Source: Timema cristinae
Lineage: Eukaryota; Arthropoda; Insecta; Phasmatodea; Timematidae
Direction of reading: 5' to 3'
Assembly (NCBI GenBank): GCA_039000515.1
Contig: JBCFYV010011135.1
Location: forward strand, 11,826,468-11,890,467
Length of the DNA: 64,000 nt
In this document: positions 1 to 10,213 of the stretch, in pieces
Position numbering within the stretch: the first letter of the stretch is position 1
Layout of the letters: every line of letters begins with the position of its first letter
Position numbers and translations under genes: made by a program
The notes under the pieces: generated by a model
Told to the model about the DNA's origin: nothing
The model's input: the letters and a program-made list of their open reading frames with translations, nothing else
Databases searched by the model: none

Positions 1-246
1 GATAGGGATAGGGTGTTATGAGGGGACCTGGATAGAATTAGCTCAAGATAGGGATAGGGTGTTATGAGGGAAACTTCATAGAACTAGCTCAAGATAAGGA
101 TAGGGTGTGATGAGGTGGACTGGACAGAATTAGCTCTTGATAGGGTTAAGATGTAATGAGCTGTACTGGATGGAACTAGCTTATTATTGGGATAGGTTTA
201 AATGAGGTGAACCGTATAGAACTAGCTCAAGATAAGGAAAGGTGGC
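1..246 (+). repeat. 46-bp minisatellite, array 1 (cut by window edge)
   Basis: About five imperfect tandem copies of a 46-bp unit. The unit begins GATAGGGATAGGGTGT, carries an ATGAGG block and ends with a TAGAACTAGCTCAA-like segment. The array runs off the left edge of the window. The same unit forms arrays at 19.69-20.23 kb (same strand) and 27.99-28.39 kb (opposite strand). No coding potential. Confidence 0.9.
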
Positions 247-678
247 GTATTTTGAATGTGCGGCAGTGGACTTTCGAAGTAAATGAGTATCCATTGATAT
301 CTTTACTTGAATATTTGAGTTCAAGTCAATTTTCAGTAGCTGCTAGAACTAAACTCAACTAAAAAAAAGTCATTACTCAAAATTTTCGATCTTTTTTTAT
401 TCGAGATTTCCTATTTTAATTAATTTTATCCAATTATAAGATATAATTTAAAATAAAATTAAATCCCTCATACTTCCTTTTAGCTAATTCAAAAAAGTCC
501 ACAATTTTATTAAATTTATTTGAAAAATTGAATTATTTTGATTATAAATTTATTCACAAAAAAAAATGCTATTCTAAAAAAAAAGGTTTGTACTTATATA
601 TGGTTTGTGCACCAACCCATTACAGAAATTTGACATGTAATATTTCTTGTACAAATATTTCTCTGTACTAATTGAATT
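247..678. other. AT-rich spacer, nothing recognised
   Basis: AT-rich sequence with many A and T runs. I see no open frame, RNA gene or repeat match in the window. Confidence 0.6.
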
Positions 679-760
679 AGCCGACGCATTGGCTCAGTAG
701 GTAGTGTGCCTGTCTAATCAACTAAGGGTCACAAGATCGAATCCCGAAATGGCCGAATAA
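679..760 (+). repeat. tRNA-like SINE head (family D)
   Basis: An A-box-like TGGCTCAGTAGGTAGTG is followed by a B-box-like AGATCGAATCC, the spacing of a tRNA-type internal RNA polymerase III promoter. The arms do not form a clean cloverleaf, so this looks like a tRNA-derived SINE head rather than a functional tRNA. Its 3' body could not be delimited. A related head lies on the minus strand at 53.77 kb. Confidence 0.5.
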
Positions 761-1396
761 TCTATTACCCTCGAAAACCCCAAAAAGTTAAATCCCTTTT
801 GAGATAATTGCAAAAAACATGCAACAATGCGTATAAAGAGCACAAACAGGCAAGGTTGAAATGTGTTGTGAGGCAGAATCCACTCCCCTTCCCAAACACT
901 ACGTCTAGCATAACTGTACCGCACCCCTTACCCTCAACCCCCCGATGATTCTGGCAAATGTAAGCAAACGGCTCATCTGGTCAGTTACCACTGCGCACTC
1001 GGAGTGAATTCCAGTCCACACATAGTGATTTGTTTGCCCAGTGTTATTGTTTCTTGTATTTACTTGTTCAATTAGAAATATTAAAATATCATCTTGCTTT
1101 ATTTTGTTGTAGCAAAGCTTATGAGGTGGTTGTAATTTAATTAATTATGGATTAGTTGTTTTGGAAATGAATGGTCCAACAGCGCGGCTGTGGGGTCAGT
1201 AATTCCGGATGGTAACGTCGGTACATCAATTTATACTGGCCGAACGAAGTGGAGACTGACAATTTCACCTGGAAACAATCCAAAACATAGTACCTTTTGT
1301 TTTTATTATGCAAGTGTTAATTTTACTTGCGAAAAATCTTGCCAAATACATTTAGAAATTTGACTGAACTGGAAACGAAATTGGACGAAGAAGAAC
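761..1396. other. No gene recognised
   Basis: Mixed-composition sequence upstream of the broken gene at 1.4 kb. It could hold lost 5' exons of that gene, but I see no supported frame. Confidence 0.4.
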
Positions 1397-2119
1397 GTGT
1401 CCAGTTGTGTTAAAAGGATACTTCAAAGTGGGACGAATTTACAAGTTCTGGTCAGGTGTGGGAACTATATGACTATCGAGCAAACACTAATGAGATCAAT
1501 GAAGACATCAGGTGCCCTAACACATGGAAGGGGCATGAGTGACAGTGTCCTAGGAAAGTGGATTGGTGGAGGACCCTTATTAACAGTGGAGATCAACACA
1601 AGGATTCACGAGATTATTGTTCAAAATATATACATCAGCTGTTCAGAAATTGGATTTGTGGTTTGTAAGAAATGCCCCTTTCCCCTTCATTGGCCAGTGT
1701 ATGTCAATCTCAAGTGTAATGGTAGGAAAGATGATAAAATCAACAGCCATGATAACTACAGTGTTTGTTGCAAATCATTAACGAAAATGTATGGGGAAAG
1801 AGTTGGCAATGTTAAGTTGTCACGTCAAGAGAGAGTGCATACTTTTACAATGGCTAATAATTCCATTAAAATCCACGATCATGTTGTAACTGTTGAACCT
1901 TTGCAACTTTTTCAGTGCATATCTGTTTGTCTGAAACCACAAGAATATTTAATAAGTCATTTAGAGTTTGAATTTTCTCCTTAACCTTTATCTTTGTCTG
2001 ATATTAACAGAATGAGAAAAACAAATAAGGTGCAATATATTCAATATTTAAAAAGAAGCAGGAAAATACTGCTCCATTTAGCAACTTTTACATTATTGAT
2101 GGAGGTTGGTTCTTGCATC

Positions 2120-4147
2120 TGAACCCACCTTAATAGTTAAAAGGTGATTTTAAAATACAAAGGATGAAATACAAGGGTTAAAATAATTTAATTAATTGAC
2201 ATAAATAGCAAATATATTAGGTTCACATAAAATTTGTTCATTAGTTTCATCTGTCTAAACAATTAAACATTTCTGGAAATCAATGTAATGCAGCTAGTAG
2301 TTTGTATGATGGTGTATAAGAGACAAGTAACACGATGGCCTCTTAAATTGTTACATTACAATGAAGTTTAATTGAGTGTGATCACTTCCTTCGGCTAACA
2401 GTACTTGATTGTTAGCATCTAGTAAGTCAACTAATTAACTACTGAATCAAAGTAACTTTATGTCAGCATGGCATTTACCAGTCAAAAATTGTTCTATTAA
2501 TTGAGTACTTAGATTACTTAAGAAAATACTGAAACCAAAGGCTCTGTTATATATTAAGGATGTGCTATTAGGACGCACGTTAACTCATACAGCTAGGATT
2601 ATAGATACATAGAATACTCTGGGAAATGAGAATTATATACAACAAGATATTTGCTACTTTTCTATTGTTAACATACCGCGTGAACGTCAAGGTCACAATA
2701 AGGAGGTGTGCATACCATGCCCCACAAGTTAGGGATTAATAGTCCTCAATTAGGACATCGCAGTTAATATCATGGTTCGCCATAATAGTGCACACGATCA
2801 AATGTTGAAATAAAGTTGTACTTTAGAAGCCTAGCCATAGAAAGCACACAGATTAAGGAACCCATCTAAGGGGTATAATTAGAAACCAGTTAATAAAGTA
2901 TAAAGGTCTAGCGTGGACATGACATCCCAAAATGAGTCAAAAGGTAAACACTAAACAACTTATAGTATAGGAGGTTATTGAGAGGGGCGATAGACCTAAT
3001 TAGTTCACCAACTACTAAAAACAACACTCGATTAGCGAGAGTTCACATTCACTCAGCAATTATACACTGAGAGTAGCCTCTTTAGAAATCAATTACTAAT
3101 GAATGATTAAGCTTATTTTACAACTGCTTAAACAACATGATTACGTTAAGCGATCCTCAAAACAACAGTCAAAACTTGAATAATTAGATAAAATATAAGT
3201 AAATAATGTTTCCATAAAATAGAACTAGCTCTCTGAATTAATCAGCCCTAGCTGACCATGAAATAGCTGATGGACAACCTGTGAAACTGAACCCACAATA
3301 AATAGACAACAATAACACATGCGATTGGTTCTGAAGGATTCAAAATCGCTACAATCTGAGAATAGGCACACCTGGTCGTAATCTTAATTATCACTCAACA
3401 TAATATAAATTCAATTTTTTATATGAGGTTGAGACGTTAAGCTTTCAGCTATACAAACCAGAACGTATTTTAGCTCATGGCAAGTTAAAACAGTTATAGT
3501 CAGCACATTAGCTGACTGCAACAAAACAATTATACCAGCAACGATTCCATTTTTCTAATCTCGACAAATGGACTGTGTGTCAACTTGAGGTACACTGGCT
3601 GCGTACAAACTCAACGTTTATATTCTTGGTGTGGTGGGACGCTACCTCAAACGAATCCGTGTTGCAGCTCCATCAGACTCTATAGTACCAAGGCTTGGTA
3701 CTCTTTGCTTAAAGTCGTATGGACGTAGAAAATAACCAGATATTAGAACTTCTAGTAGTAAATTGTGAATATTTCTATATTAATTTAACCTAGTACAACA
3801 TATTAAATAAACTCCCCGATTGAGACCAGACTAGGAACGGGTAAAAGGTGAGTTGGACCAATCATGTCTGAAAGCTACAGTGCTCAGAAGGGGTACAGGC
3901 ACACGCGTAAAGTCCCGACAATGAAAGAGGCGAAACAAAACATATGCTGTTTCAACATTTTTTTTTGTATATTACCACTCAATTTTAGTTAAATGAAGTT
4001 CATTAGCGATGACTTCCGAATACAACCAGCACCTCAGCTAGGCCATGGGAAGTCCAAACTCCATCGTAGTAATTGATGAGTTGTTGTTTACATGAAATGA
4101 GGCAGAATCACATAACTGTGTGAGATAATTTCCATTAGCTCGGCACA
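2120..4147. mobile_element. LTR-like insertion (TG...CA, 4-bp duplication), probable solo LTR
   Basis: The segment starts TG and ends CA, and is flanked by CATC at 2116-2119 and 4148-4151. Excising it with one CATC fuses the two halves of the host gene codon exactly in frame, which fixes the boundaries. No long open frame, internal direct repeat or terminal inverted repeat was seen. A 2.03-kb solo LTR of a Gypsy- or BEL-type element is the best fit. A non-autonomous element of another class is possible. Confidence 0.5.
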
Positions 4148-5009
4148 CATCGTGTTGTTTGGCCCACTGTTGGAACTTGCAGGATTCTTTTATAAGTATG
4201 CATTTATTATGTCCAAATACACTTTGGAAAAAAATGTATCATTCTTTTGATGGGCATTCATATCAAGTTTGTAATACCAAATAATCTGAAAGATCTCGTA
4301 GATCTTACAAAAAGTTTTCTCCAGATATAGAATTTCATGAGGTCATGAATTTGACTGCGGTCCAAGATAGCTTCTTTTCAAAAAAATTAATGTTAATAAT
4401 AATGCCAAACTGATATACATACTTATGTAAAAATGGTTTAAAATGACGTCAAGGTAAAGCAATCAGATGGAGATTCAGATACGCTTATTATTCAAAGAGC
4501 GATTGATTTTCATTGTCCGAAGAAAGCTGTGTTATAGTAGAAGAGGATGTTGACCTCCGGGTAAAGTTGACAGCATTTGCACCTGAGACACCTGAATTAT
4601 TTTTTGTAAAACCAGGAAGAGGCAAGGTGCAAATCAAACTCTATTCTTCGCATAGTCTAAATAATAAACCTCTCTTTAGGGATATAATTTTGTTCCTGCA
4701 CACCCTCTCAGGCTGAGATTGAACCTCAACTATTTTCGCAAAGGGGAAAATATTATTAAGCAAAGTGTTATTTCCTCAAAGGTTAAAATACCATTAAGTA
4801 AAGTGCTGGGAAAGAGAGAAGACCTTATCAAAGCAGCTCACAATTTTAAGGTGGAAAAGGCTTCAAAAGAGATTTGCCTACTCTGAGACAAAATTTTTCC
4901 TTGGTTTGTACGGCGCACACAACCAAAACTATTCACTAAACAAATATCGTTTTAAATGCTCAAATAAAGATGTTGCAGGAGGGAAAAACAATTATCAGCA
5001 CTGCCGCCT

Positions 5010-6100
5010 GAACATGTGGTGCTTGAGTGTGTCATTACACTAGAAGCAAGAAGGAACTACCAGAGAGAGATCCAGGGAAGATTAGTAGGCGAAGTACTGA
5101 GGGACCCAGTCTATTGGAAATTCTTAGACCAGATTGCACTGGAAGCGTCAGATAGAGCAAAGACAGCCTACATAGACAGACTTAAAGAGGCACAGGGACG
5201 AATAGACGGGACGTTGACACTGACAATGACGAAGAAGATGACAGCGACACGGAGGGCGGGACTGACACGGACACTAGTGCGGTCTCAGCGGGGAGTGAGT
5301 AGGGAAAAAAGGATTGTTAAAAGGGGATAAGTGGTAACAATCCTTGCCGGGAAAAAAAATGTGTATGTGCTGGGAGGAGCAAGCGCGAGCCCTGGGAACT
5401 GGATTCCAGTACGACTGAGTGTCTGAAGGAACACGGGGGATGCCCTTGAGATCCAGAAGACAGTTTTCCAGTCGTATGAACAAAAGTTAGTGGAATGATT
5501 ATGAACTCTGAGGGGTTCCCTGCACCGTATGACCCACCACCTTGGAAACAAGAGAGGTGGGTTATGGTTGATGGGCCCTCAGAGTCAAGATGGAGAAAGG
5601 CGGCTGCCCTGCAGCCCTCTGGGTGATGGTGTTCCCGGCAGTAATGGGAATAGAATAGTTTAGTATTTTAGCTTAGCTTAGTTAGTAGTTAATATATATA
5701 ATTAGGGATGGGGGAACTAGATAGGGGGTAGATTAGGAAATTCAGCTGCCAAGGGTAGAAAGTAGGCGGGGCACCAACTCTGATAGGGCGCCTCCCAGGT
5801 GGTTATTATGGGATGCCCACCTCTGCTGAGCGCTTGGCGGACTCGGGAGTGAAATCCCGAGCATTGTGAAGGGCCTAGCGGGGGAGGGTACCGGAGGCGT
5901 AATATACCCGGGTGGATCAAATTGAGCTAAGGGTAGTTGAATTTCATTTAAGTTAAGAGCCAAAATATGTGTTGTAATGATAAAAAGGAAAATTCATATT
6001 AAAATTGTGTAAATTAAGTAAAAGTTGTGGAAAAAAAACGGCCCGGATTTAAAGATTGTAAGATACCGGGCCTGTAAACACTGAATAAATAAATAAATAA
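5010..6100 (+). mobile_element. 5'-truncated non-LTR retrotransposon (LINE), R1/I-like 3' end
   Basis: A perfect 10-bp target duplication ACTGCCGCCT (5000-5009 and 6101-6110) brackets a 1.09-kb fragment ending in (TAAA)n, the signature of target-primed reverse transcription. The first 200 bases encode the C-terminal end of a LINE ORF2: 5016-5330 is open and includes GRLVGEVLRDPVYWKFLDQ. A second frame over 5200-5300 gives a Asp/Glu/Thr-rich tail, so a frameshift near 5200 is likely. The rest is a GC-richer 3' UTR. Clade assignment to R1/I-like elements is from general resemblance only. Confidence 0.75.
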
Positions 6101-6654
6101 ACTGCCGCCTACTCAAGACTCTGCAAAATTGCACAGCCTTCGTGTCTACCATCAAGTTTAATTGTGGCAAGATAATAAACTCCTTCCACAAAACTGGATC
6201 TGGCACATAGAAGCGCACTTATATCCAATTGCATAACATTAGGACCAACACCACAAAAGATTTTGGACTGAATTTTTGTGGTTGCTTGAAAGGATACGGT
6301 AAAGCCTCTGGATGCTGTAAAACAGGACTAAAGTGTTCGCATATTTGCGTGCACTGCTGTGGAGTTTGTTGCGATAACGATGGGAGAGCAGAGATTGAGT
6401 TGGAAGATATCTATGATATTGAGGAAAGATATATTTAAAAGAGTTTATGGTAATCGTCATTTTAGGAAGATTGGGAATATGAGAGTAGAAACAATGAACG
6501 TGATGGGGAAAATTACAATTATAATGAATCTAGCACTGACGTATAGTTCCCGCCCTAAAGTGGAACGTCAAGTGATGAAGATATGGAGGTCGAAGAAGCT
6601 GATGAGATGCAAGTAGGAGAAAAAAGACTGAGATCTGAATTCACTTTTTATTAA

Positions 6655-7257
6655 GTATTTATTACATCTTAATATATCTATTATACTAATTCATATCTTT
6701 TGCGTCTTATTTATTACTAGATATTACATTATTACATATTATCTCTCAAACTCCTTAACCTCTTCAAAAGATGGGAACACAAACACTTTTGCTAATTCAA
6801 TATTTATAATCTCATAGGCATAAGATTTCATGAAAAGAGGATTTAACTCTAGGGAAATTTTAAGGGAAAGGAGTGGACTGGTGATAAAAAGTGTTAGGGA
6901 CCTTTTATATAGAGAATTGAATTTACAACACAATTTGTTTTGATCATAATTTTCTAGGTGCCACCATTCACGTACCTTACGCAAAAAAAAACTAATTTCG
7001 AGGTATTTTCAAGGTCACAGCAGTAGAAGCTCATACGGTATTCGTGAGGACTTTTAGTATATTAATTTACATGCCTAAATGAGCATATATATCAAAATTC
7101 AGCTATCTGTCATTTTGTTCCACTATTTGCAATAAAAAAAAGTCTAAAATGACCGGCCTACATGCCACAGGCAGGAACCAGTAATGAATGAAAAAACTAC
7201 TTAAACTAAAAAAAATAAAATAAAAGAATCAAATGGACAAAGCTATTATTTATGTTT
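6655..7257. other. AT-rich spacer, nothing recognised
   Basis: Follows the stop of the broken gene. A minus-strand 81-codon open stretch (6739-6984) has no recognisable motif and looks fortuitous. Confidence 0.5.
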
Positions 7258-7380
7258 TAGTGAGGATTACTCCATCTAGATATCATATTCTGAAAATTGA
7301 AAAATTATATCTGGACACGGGAATCTAACCCTAGACCTTTGGTTTTGTACGCCAATGCTCTAACCACTGAGCTATTCAGG
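7258..7380 (-). repeat. SINE family C (tRNA-derived), left arm of an inverted pair
   Basis: Read on the minus strand it begins CCTGAATAGCTCAGTGGTTA (A box), has a B-box-like GGGTTAGATTC, and continues into a body with TTTTCAGAATATGATATC. The same family occurs at 7443 (+), 41462 (-) and 61662 (-). Confidence 0.7.
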
Positions 7381-7442
7381 ATGCGTCGTGTGCCCAGGGT
7401 CTTTCTATATGAGTGAAGAATGACCATAAGAATGGGACGATT

Positions 7443-7540
7443 CCTGGATAGCTCAGTGGTTAGAGTATTGGCATACTAAGCCAAAGGTCACGGGTTCGAT
7501 TCCCGTGTGCAGGTGTAATTTATTAATTTTCAGATTATAA
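7443..7540 (+). repeat. SINE family C (tRNA-derived), right arm of an inverted pair
   Basis: CCTGGATAGCTCAGTGGTTA, then GGGTTCGATTCCCGT. The D arm, the anticodon arm (5-bp stem TTGGC/GCCAA with a 7-base loop) and the T arm (ACGGG/CCCGT) can all form. The acceptor stem pairs in only about four of seven positions and the copy runs into the SINE body, so it is not called as a tRNA gene. It faces the 7258-7380 copy head to head, about 60 bases away. Confidence 0.7.
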
Positions 7541-7665
7541 AAAAAAAGTGTTCATTTAAACTCGACCTGAAATGAAAAATACCTTCTCCTACAGTTCTAA
7601 TAATTACAGTTTACAAAGCATAAAATGGGTCTCTAATAACATCATTCGATTTTTTCAGCTTATCT

Positions 7666-8978
7666 TGTACCGTGGTCGCATACTACACCGCCACCACTTA
7701 GTTCGCCTGGCTACTCACCCTGTTTTACTGCCCTGTCGGAGAACACATTCGAGGCCGAAGGCGAGCTTTTTCGACCAGTACGATCCGCTCACACAACAAA
7801 CAAACTCTATCTAACGTCCTGGAAGAACAACCTGTTGTTTCATCATCAAGATAGATGGGAGTGAATAAAGCGCGTGCGCGATCTGATAAACTTGACCAAG
7901 CTCTCAATTGTCGTGTACTCGTCACCCCCACCCCCTGTTATCCAAGACCAAGACTTCATAGCGTTCTGCGCAGGCGCCCATGAGGTCTTCTAGTCGCCGA
8001 TTGGACAATATGATATCGAATTATGGCTATTCATTCCAACCCCCTTTTTTCCCCTCTGAATTCAAATGAATAAAGGCGAGTGTTTGACATGGGAAAAATC
8101 ACTCTTTGATGCCACTAGCCGTTAGAGGAACTAATACTCCCAACAATGTAAGTTGACATAATGATGACGAGCTAGTTAGAGGTATTGCATCGTTAAATGG
8201 TAGACTGTAGGTTATAAATTGATTCTCCAGTATGTGAACAGTTTAGCAGTACTAAATGTAGTACTTTGGATACTTGTTGTACTTTAATGTTTTAATTAGA
8301 AATTTAGGACAATTTACTTTCAATATGTTTATATATCTAATTTCGCAGGTTTACCAAAATAGCCTTTGGAGAACTAAAGTTAGTTGCTTAGATATTTGTC
8401 ATGTTATAATGTTATGATTAGAAATTTAGGACAATTTACTTTCAATATGTTTATATATCTAATTCCGCAGGTTAAACAAAGTAGGTTTTGGGAAACTAAG
8501 TTTAGTAAGTTAAATATTTGTTATGCTACATTGTTTTGATTAGAAATTTATTTCAAGTAACTTTCAATATGTTTATATATTGAATTCTGTGGGTTAACAA
8601 ATGTAGGGTATGCTAGTTTAGGAGAACTAAGTATAGTACTTTAAGTAGTTGTCATGATATATTGTTTTGACTAGTTAATCAGGAGTATCTATGTTTTGAT
8701 GACCAGAGCGAGTAAGAATGCGCCAAGCTTAAATTCTAAATATTATGTCATATATATATATATATATTTTTTTATATTTTACATCTTGTTATATTGTTAA
8801 ATAAACTGGCCAAGGCTTAGTATCTTGTTATCTCCTGTTTTGTTTTTGCGAGGTCCCTGCCTTATATACAAGTTGTTTAAATAATCAAATAGGGAATATT
8901 TACTTAACTTGAGTGGTGGTCAATAAGGATCCCTGTGATTTAACTAAATAAATGCCTAAACCATTTAAGCATGGTTGA
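7666..8978 (+). repeat. 5' LTR of the Gypsy element
   Basis: Begins TGTACCGTGGTCG and ends AAGCATGGTTGA, and is repeated at 14044-15357. It contains three internal imperfect repeats with AATATGTTTATATAT and TTAGAAATTTA blocks (about 8290-8600) and an (AT)n run near 8752. No primer-binding site was confidently assigned just downstream, where the sequence starts GCTGCCCCCACTC. Confidence 0.9.
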
Positions 8979-9086
8979 GCTGCCCCCACTCTGCTTCACA
9001 GGGTTTTATATTTATATTTATATTTATATCTTTTTGATCATTGCACTCATATTGATGTTTGTTTGTTACAATCCTCGTTCTACGCC

Positions 9087-10213
9087 ATGGATCGGACACC
9101 GATGGACACTTCTGAAATACTTGGCTGTAAATCTCAAGTATACAAGCTAAACCGAGAGGCGTTAATTGCGGAGCACGTGGGCCAAGGGATAGCCGTTAAC
9201 CCCGAATCCACTGTTCGTGAATTGAGGACCATGCTGTCTCGGGAGTTGGGTGAGAAAAATCCATTATTTTCTGACGTTGATAATAGTGATGTGCCCGGTC
9301 AGGTGGTCGGTAGGAATAGAGAGGTCCCTATGACCAGTGTTGAGAGGCAGGCCCCATTAGATCCTGTTGGTAACACATTATCTTCGCAGAACCCACTCTC
9401 AAAACCATGTTATTGTTCGGTCAGACGGTTCACATGATAGTAGGACTCGGTCCAAAGTAGTCAGTGATTGGTTGAATCGCATTCCTGTGTGTGATGGACA
9501 GAATAGTTCCGCGTTATTCGCTTTCCTGCTGGAAGTAAACAAAGTCCATAAATTACGTCTGGTTGAGGACGCGGAAATATTAGTTGTTATGTCTGGGGAA
9601 AACTTCAGGGTTCTTAACACACCTTATCTCCGAGGGGATAAGTCAGGGGACCCCCTGGGTTACTGTTATGGATAACATATTTGACTCTCTAGTTTCTAGG
9701 AGAGAGAGGGAACGTTTATGTTCAGAATTCGTGTACCGTTTCCAACTTCCACACGAGTCTCTTAGGATTTTTATTCTTTCTGTGTAAGAAGCAGCGAGCA
9801 TCCTCAATTTAAAACTCAGTGAGCGACAAATCGTAGAAATTATTCTAGAGAATGTGTCGCCTCTTACTAGGAGACATTTTGTATTTTCCCAATTGCCGTG
9901 TTCCTTTTCAGAGTTGTACTCTCTGGCTTCCAAAATTGAGGGATCACTTTTGGGTGAACGGGAATATTTTGAGAAGCACCCTATTACAGTGTCTAAACCC
10001 TCCGCTTCATCAACCCCTTTTTACCAGAAGTCAAAAAACAGCTTTGGTCAGCTTACATATTCTCAGACGCCCCCCGTGATTAATAGACCTTATAATAGCA
10101 AACCTACTGGACATCGAGGAGGGAATAATAGTCGCGACCTATCTCGAGTTAGATGTTTTGGTTGTAAGCAATTAGGGCACCTCCGGTACCAATGTCCGGC
10201 GGGAAACGTGTGA
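9087..10213 (+). pseudogene. Gypsy gag, frame-disrupted
   Basis: Gag is the structural polyprotein that packages the element RNA. From the ATG at 9087 the frame is open to 9437. Gag-like sequence then continues in a second frame (about 9390-9650) and a third (about 9590-10213), with an in-frame stop near 9786-9788 in the third. It ends in a zinc knuckle, C-x2-C-x4-H-x4-C (CFGCKQLGHLRYQC), at about 10153-10194, and its last codons overlap the start of pol in the -1 frame, as is usual for Gypsy. Because the LTRs are near identical, the two shifts and the stop are either recent damage or assembly indels. Exact shift points were not fixed. Confidence 0.75.

Larger units (their letters stand above)
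1397..6654 (+). pseudogene. Broken multicopy arthropod gene (nuclease-like core, Cys-rich C-terminus), split by two insertions
   Basis: Pieces of one reading frame occur in order at about 1400-2115, 4152-5000, 6101-6435 and 6560-6654. The first piece matches, from memory, the N-terminal part of a repetitive arthropod protein family. The second contains the acidic motifs GDSDTLI and EEDVDL, which suggest a PIN/XPG-like nuclease fold (inference). The third has a cysteine-rich block around GCLKGYGKASGCCKTGLKC, similar to CXC/tesmin-type C-termini. The last is an acidic tail ending in TAA at 6652-6654. A 2.0-kb insertion (2120-4147) and a LINE fragment (5010-6100) interrupt it. Taking out each insertion with one copy of its target duplication puts the flanking codons back in one frame. 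Other stops and frameshifts (for example after 1984 and 4716, and within 6440-6600) show it is dead. Function is unknown; it may itself belong to a mobile element. The N-terminus is missing or unrecognised. Confidence 0.65.

Noticed and set aside
1..246. Telomere-like GATAGGG repeats
   Set aside because: The GATAGGG words belong to a 46-bp interstitial minisatellite, not to a TTAGG-type telomeric array.
7449..7513. Possible functional tRNA gene
   Set aside because: D, anticodon and T arms pair, but the acceptor stem does not. The sequence continues into a SINE body and has related copies at 7.3, 41.5 and 61.7 kb.
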